This document shows, piece after piece, positions 60,571-64,000 of a stretch of 64,000 bases of DNA. Within the stretch, counting starts at the first letter, position 1, and each line of letters opens with the position of its first letter. The stretch is taken from assembly GCF_003610235.1 (NCBI RefSeq), contig NZ_RAPR01000001.1, forward strand, positions 2,914,001 through 2,978,000. The letters run 5' to 3'. The DNA is from Catellatospora citrea (GTDB lineage: Bacteria; Actinomycetota; Actinomycetes; Mycobacteriales; Micromonosporaceae). The translations under genes were made by a program, and so were the position numbers. The notes under the pieces were generated by a model that worked only from the letters and a program-made list of their open reading frames with translations, searched no databases and was not told the origin of the DNA.

Positions 60571-61491
60571 GTGACGCATGAACTCCACATCCGCGAGATG
60601 ACCATCGAGGACGTGCCGGCGCAGGCGCGCATCCGCTACGCGTCGTTCGGCTGGTTCATCTCCAGCGTGGCGCAGCAGGAGGTGTGGTGGCGCACCACCC
60701 TCCCCAAGGCCCGCGTGCTGCGGCTGCTGGCCCTGCGCGACGGGCAGGCCATGGGCTGCGCCGTCGGCGGGTTCAACGTCACCACCTCCGAGCCGGGCGC
60801 GGGCTACGTGCAGGTCGAGGTGCATCCCGACCACCGCGGCCAGGGCGTCGGCAGCGCCCTCTACCAGCGAGTGGAGGAGCACCTGCGGGACATCGGCGCG
60901 CGCCGGGTGCGCGCCTTCGCCACGGAGGACCTGGCCGACCAGCGCTGGGCGCAGGCGCGGGGCTACACCCAGGGCGCGCACGACCGGTACGCCCGGCTGG
61001 ACACCGCCGAGCTGCCGCCCCTGCCGCCGCTGCCGTCCGGCGTGACGACGGCCAGCCTCCGCGAGGTGGGCCCGCAGTCGGTGTACGACCTGGACCAGGC
61101 CGCCTCGGTCGACGAGCCCGGCGACATGTCCTTCGACGGCATCCCGTACGACATCTGGATGAACCGCTACTGGAACAGTCCCGACCAGCAGCTCGACGTC
61201 GGCACCGTGGTGCTGGTCGACGGCGTGGCCGCCTGCGCCACGTTCCTGGAGGCCAACCTCGACCTCGGCAAAGGCATGTCCACGGGCACCTGCACGCTGC
61301 GCGAGTACCGCGGCCGGGGCCTGGCGAAGATCGCCAAGTCGGTCGCCCTGCGCAAGGCCGCGCAGGCCGGCATCCACACCGCGATCACCTGCAACGACTA
61401 CACCAACGCGCCGATGATCGCGGTCAACGACTGGCTCGGCTACCAGCCCTTCGCCAGCGAGTACGCCTACCTCAAGCAGCTCGCCGACTGA
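60571..61491 (+). CDS. GNAT-family acetyltransferase with two GNAT modules
   Basis: A 306-residue protein. The first module (about 5-150) has YVQVEVHPDHRGQGVGSALYQRVEEHLRDIGARRV, with the acetyl-CoA pyrophosphate loop R-G-Q-G-V-G-S-A. The second module (about 165-306) has a weaker version, TCTLREYRGRGLAKIAKSVALRKAAQAGI and NDYTNAPMIAVNDWLGYQPF, with R-G-R-G-L-A. Tandem GNAT proteins of this type occur widely in actinomycetes and include mycothiol synthase-like enzymes; the target is unknown. The GTG at 60571 is close after GGCAGG. It is convergent with cobN, with 13 bases between stops. Confidence 0.85.
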   Translation: MTHELHIREMTIEDVPAQARIRYASFGWFISSVAQQEVWWRTTLPKARVLRLLALRDGQAMGCAVGGFNVTTSEPGAGYVQVEVHPDHRGQGVGSALYQRVEEHLRDIGARRVRAFATEDLADQRWAQARGYTQGAHDRYARLDTAELPPLPPLPSGVTTASLREVGPQSVYDLDQAASVDEPGDMSFDGIPYDIWMNRYWNSPDQQLDVGTVVLVDGVAACATFLEANLDLGKGMSTGTCTLREYRGRGLAKIAKSVALRKAAQAGIHTAITCNDYTNAPMIAVNDWLGYQPFASEYAYLKQLAD

Positions 61492-61504
61492 GCGTGGCCG
61501 GGGG

Positions 61505-64000
61505 TCAGCCCTCCAGGCTGCCCTCCGCCTCCAGGTAGGCCTGGCGCAGCGCGTCCAGCGTGGCCGGGTCCGGCTCCGCCCACAGGCCGCGGTCGGCGGC
61601 CTCGATCAGGCGCTCGGTGATCCCCCGCAGCGCCCACGGGTTGGACCGCTCCATGAACTCGCGGACCTCCGGGTCGAACACGTACGCCGCGGCCAGCTTC
61701 TCGTACATCCAGTCGTCCACGACCCCGGCCGTGGCGTCGTAGCCGAACAGGTAGTCCACGGTCGCGGCCAGCTCGAACGCGCCCTTGTAGCCGTGGCGCA
61801 TCATCGCGGCGATCCAGCGCGGGTTGACCACCCGGGCCCGGAACACACGCTTGGTCTCCTCGCCCAGGGTGCGCGTCTTCACGCTGTCGGGCAGGTGCGA
61901 GTCGCCGATCACCGCGGTCGGGGACGCGCCGGTCAGCGAGCGCACCATCGCGATCATGCCGCCGTGGTACTGGAAGTAGTCGTCGGAGTCGACGATGTCG
62001 TGCTCGCGGGTGTCCACGTTCTTCGCGGCGACGCTGACCCGGCGGTAGACCCGTTCCAGGTCCTCGCGGGCCGCCCGGCCGTCCAGGTCGCGGCCGTAGG
62101 CGTAGCCGCCCCAGACCGCGTACACCTCGGCCAGGTCCTTGTCGTCGCGCCAGTTCCGGGCGTCGATGAGCGGGAGCAGCCCGGCCCCGTACGCCCCCGG
62201 CTTGGAACCGAAGATGCGGGTGGTGGCCCGCCGCCGGTCGCCGTGCTCGGCCTCGTCGGCGCGGGCGTGCGCGCGCACGAAGTTGTCCTCGTCGGCCTCG
62301 TCGAGGTCGGCCACCACCCGCACCGCGTCGTCGATCAACGCCACCGCGTGCGGGAACGCGTCGCGGAAGAAGCCGGAGATGCGCACCGTCACGTCCACCC
62401 GCGGCCGGCCCAGCTCGGCCGGCGGCACCACCGCGAACCCGGTCACCCGCCGCGACGCGTCGTCCCAGGTCGGACGGCAGCCCAGCAGCGCCAGCACCTC
62501 GGCGATGTCGTCGCCCTGGGTGCGCATCGCCGACGTGCCCCACACGGTCAGCCCGACCGTGCGCGGCCACTCGCCGGTCTCCTGCCGGTGCCGGGCCAGC
62601 AGCGAATCGGCCAGCGCCACGCCCACGTCCCAGGCGTTGCGCGACGGGATCGCCTTCGGATCGACGGAGTAGAAGTTGCGGCCCGTCGGCAGCACGTTGA
62701 CCAGCCCACGGGTCGGCGAGCCGGACGGGCCGGCCGGCACGTAGCGCCCGTCCAGCGCCTTGAGCACCGCGGTCACCTCGTCCACGGTGGCGTCCAGCCG
62801 GGGCACCACCTCGGTCGCGGCGAAGCGCAGCACCGCCTCGACGGCGTCGTCCGGACCGCCCAGCACCTCGGCCACCACCGCCGGGACCTTCGACGGCTCC
62901 CAGCCCAGCGTCTCGTTGCCGACCACCAGCCGCCGGGCCACGCCCTCGATCAGGTCGACAGCGTCCGCGCCGGTGCGGGCCGGGCCGTCGGCGATGTCGG
63001 TCAGATCGGCGGGCACGGCCACCGCCGCTCCGGGCTCGGCCAGCAGCGCGGCCTCGTCCAGGCCGTACCGGCGGCACAGCGCCGCCCGCAGGCCCGGCAG
63101 CGCCCCGCGCACGCCGCCCCACACCTGGTTCGCGCGCAGCACCGCGAGCACCAGGTTGATCCGCGCCTCGCCCTCGGGCGCGCCGCCGAGGATGTGCAGG
63201 CCGTCGCGGATCTGCGAGTCCTTGACCTCGCACAGGTAGCCGTCCACGTGCAGGATGAAGTCGTCGAAGTCGTCCGCGCCGGGCATGTCGGCCTGGTGCA
63301 GGTCGTGGTGCAGCTGAGCGGCCTGGATCAGGGTCCAGATCTGGGCGCGCACCGCGGGCAGCTTGGTCGGGTCGAGCGCCTGCACGGTGGCGTACTCGTC
63401 GAGCAGCTGCTCCAGCTTCGCCATCTCGCCGTACGTCTCCGCGCGGGCCATCGGCGGCACCAGGTGGTCCACGATCACCGCGTGCCCGCGCCGCTTGGCC
63501 TGGGTGCCCTCGCCCGGGTCGTTGACGATGAACGGGTACACCAGCGGCATGTCCCCGAGCACCGCGTCCGGCGCGCACTCGCGGGACAGGCCCAGCCCCT
63601 TGCCCGGCAGCCACTCCAGGGTGCCGTGCTTGCCCAGGTGCACCACCGCGTCCGCGCCGAACTCGGCGTCCAGCCAGCGGTACGCGGCCAGGTAGTGGTG
63701 GCTCGGCGCGAGATCCGGGTCGTGGTAGATGGCGACCGGGTTCTCCCCGAAGCCGCGCGGCGGCTGGATCATCAGCAGCACGTTGCCGAAGCGCAGCGCG
63801 GCCAGCACGATCTCGCCCCGGTCCACGTACAGCTCACCCGGCGGCTCGCCCCACGCCGCCACGATGCCGTCGCGCAGGCTCGCGGGCAGCGCCTCCAGCC
63901 AGCGGGTGTGCGCGCGCAGCGGCACCCGCGCCGGGGCCGCGGCCAGCTGCTCCTCGGTCAGCCACTCCACGTCGTGCCCACCCGCCGCGATCAGCGTGTG
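61505..64000 (-). CDS. cobN: Cobaltochelatase subunit CobN, 3' part (5' end beyond window)
   Basis: An open frame of 832 codons that continues past the window edge; full CobN has about 1200-1300 residues, so this is the C-terminal two-thirds. Visible family words are VVHLGKHGTLEWLPGKGLGLS, LPLVYPFIVNDPGEGTQAKRRGHAVIVDHL-type block, LPTGRNFYSVDPKAIPSRNAWDVG, VWGTSAMRTQGDDIAEVLALLG and, near the end, DYLFGYDATAGVVDDWMYEKLAAAYV. CobN is the large subunit that inserts cobalt into hydrogenobyrinic acid a,c-diamide with ATP. Its partner is the AAA/VWA protein at 54295-56463. No frameshift or stop is seen in the part present. Confidence 0.93.
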   Translation of the reverse strand, partial: HTLIAAGGHDVEWLTEEQLAAAPARVPLRAHTRWLEALPASLRDGIVAAWGEPPGELYVDRGEIVLAALRFGNVLLMIQPPRGFGENPVAIYHDPDLAPSHHYLAAYRWLDAEFGADAVVHLGKHGTLEWLPGKGLGLSRECAPDAVLGDMPLVYPFIVNDPGEGTQAKRRGHAVIVDHLVPPMARAETYGEMAKLEQLLDEYATVQALDPTKLPAVRAQIWTLIQAAQLHHDLHQADMPGADDFDDFILHVDGYLCEVKDSQIRDGLHILGGAPEGEARINLVLAVLRANQVWGGVRGALPGLRAALCRRYGLDEAALLAEPGAAVAVPADLTDIADGPARTGADAVDLIEGVARRLVVGNETLGWEPSKVPAVVAEVLGGPDDAVEAVLRFAATEVVPRLDATVDEVTAVLKALDGRYVPAGPSGSPTRGLVNVLPTGRNFYSVDPKAIPSRNAWDVGVALADSLLARHRQETGEWPRTVGLTVWGTSAMRTQGDDIAEVLALLGCRPTWDDASRRVTGFAVVPPAELGRPRVDVTVRISGFFRDAFPHAVALIDDAVRVVADLDEADEDNFVRAHARADEAEHGDRRRATTRIFGSKPGAYGAGLLPLIDARNWRDDKDLAEVYAVWGGYAYGRDLDGRAAREDLERVYRRVSVAAKNVDTREHDIVDSDDYFQYHGGMIAMVRSLTGASPTAVIGDSHLPDSVKTRTLGEETKRVFRARVVNPRWIAAMMRHGYKGAFELAATVDYLFGYDATAGVVDDWMYEKLAAAYVFDPEVREFMERSNPWALRGITERLIEAADRGLWAEPDPATLDALRQAYLEAEGSLEG

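Overview
The window is very GC-rich, with tightly packed genes, frequent ATGA/GTGA overlaps, many GTG starts, GGAGG ribosome sites, lipoproteins with actinobacterial-type signal sequences, a conservon fragment and SigE-type ECF sigma factors. This points to a filamentous actinomycete, most likely a member of the Micromonosporaceae. The taxonomic placement is inference from gene content and style; there is no rRNA or tRNA here to confirm it.

Layout. Positions 1-10,250 carry mixed housekeeping and accessory genes: two paralogous small membrane proteins (1-396 and 5,522-6,019), a DUF1835 protein, a DM13 protein divergent from a two-component system, a lactonase-type propeller, a GlsB-like stress protein, a hotdog thioesterase, a PLP lyase/decarboxylase coupled to an MFS carrier, and GTP cyclohydrolase II. 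Positions 10,357-18,272 form a beta-mannan utilisation locus on the minus strand: lipoprotein receptor, two permeases, a GH2 beta-mannosidase and a secreted GH5 mannanase. It is headed by two LacI-type operator palindromes. Positions 18,545-25,750 hold ArfB-type ribosome rescue, an isopenicillin-N-synthase-like oxygenase, two tandem paralogues that fuse an ECF sigma factor to a membrane anchor and an extracytoplasmic propeller, and an FAD dehydrogenase. Positions 25,920-37,679 carry an esterase, a metal-receptor-like protein, a large membrane GGDEF-EAL protein, a cell-wall-type secreted protein, a MaoC hydratase, an HHH/OmpA-like pair and a PQQ-type sugar dehydrogenase. Positions 37,964-41,888 contain a shortened conservon (CvnA-like and CvnB-like genes) translationally coupled to a TAXI-type lipoprotein.

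Positions 42,681-64,000 are dominated by cobalamin biosynthesis on the minus strand: cobN (5' end outside the window), a fused AAA/VWA chelatase, cobO, cobB, cobI, cobM, cbiD, cobL, a cbiG-cobJ fusion, a ferredoxin, cobH and cbiX, then the cobalt transporter genes cbtB-cbtA and a 2Fe-2S protein. Two cobalamin riboswitches precede the chelatase gene and cbtB, so both transcription units should be shut off by the end product. Three plus-strand genes (a trypsin-like protease and a zinc carboxypeptidase that share the same C-terminal P-domain, and a GNAT protein) separate cobN from the rest of the cluster.

The most distinctive non-coding feature is a set of long intergenic inverted repeats. Most sit between convergent genes, and they fall into at least two sequence families plus singletons. 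A palindrome-rich segment of similar character also seems to lie in frame inside the CbiG part of the cbiG-cobJ fusion. No CRISPR array, tRNA, rRNA, insertion sequence or prophage was recognised.
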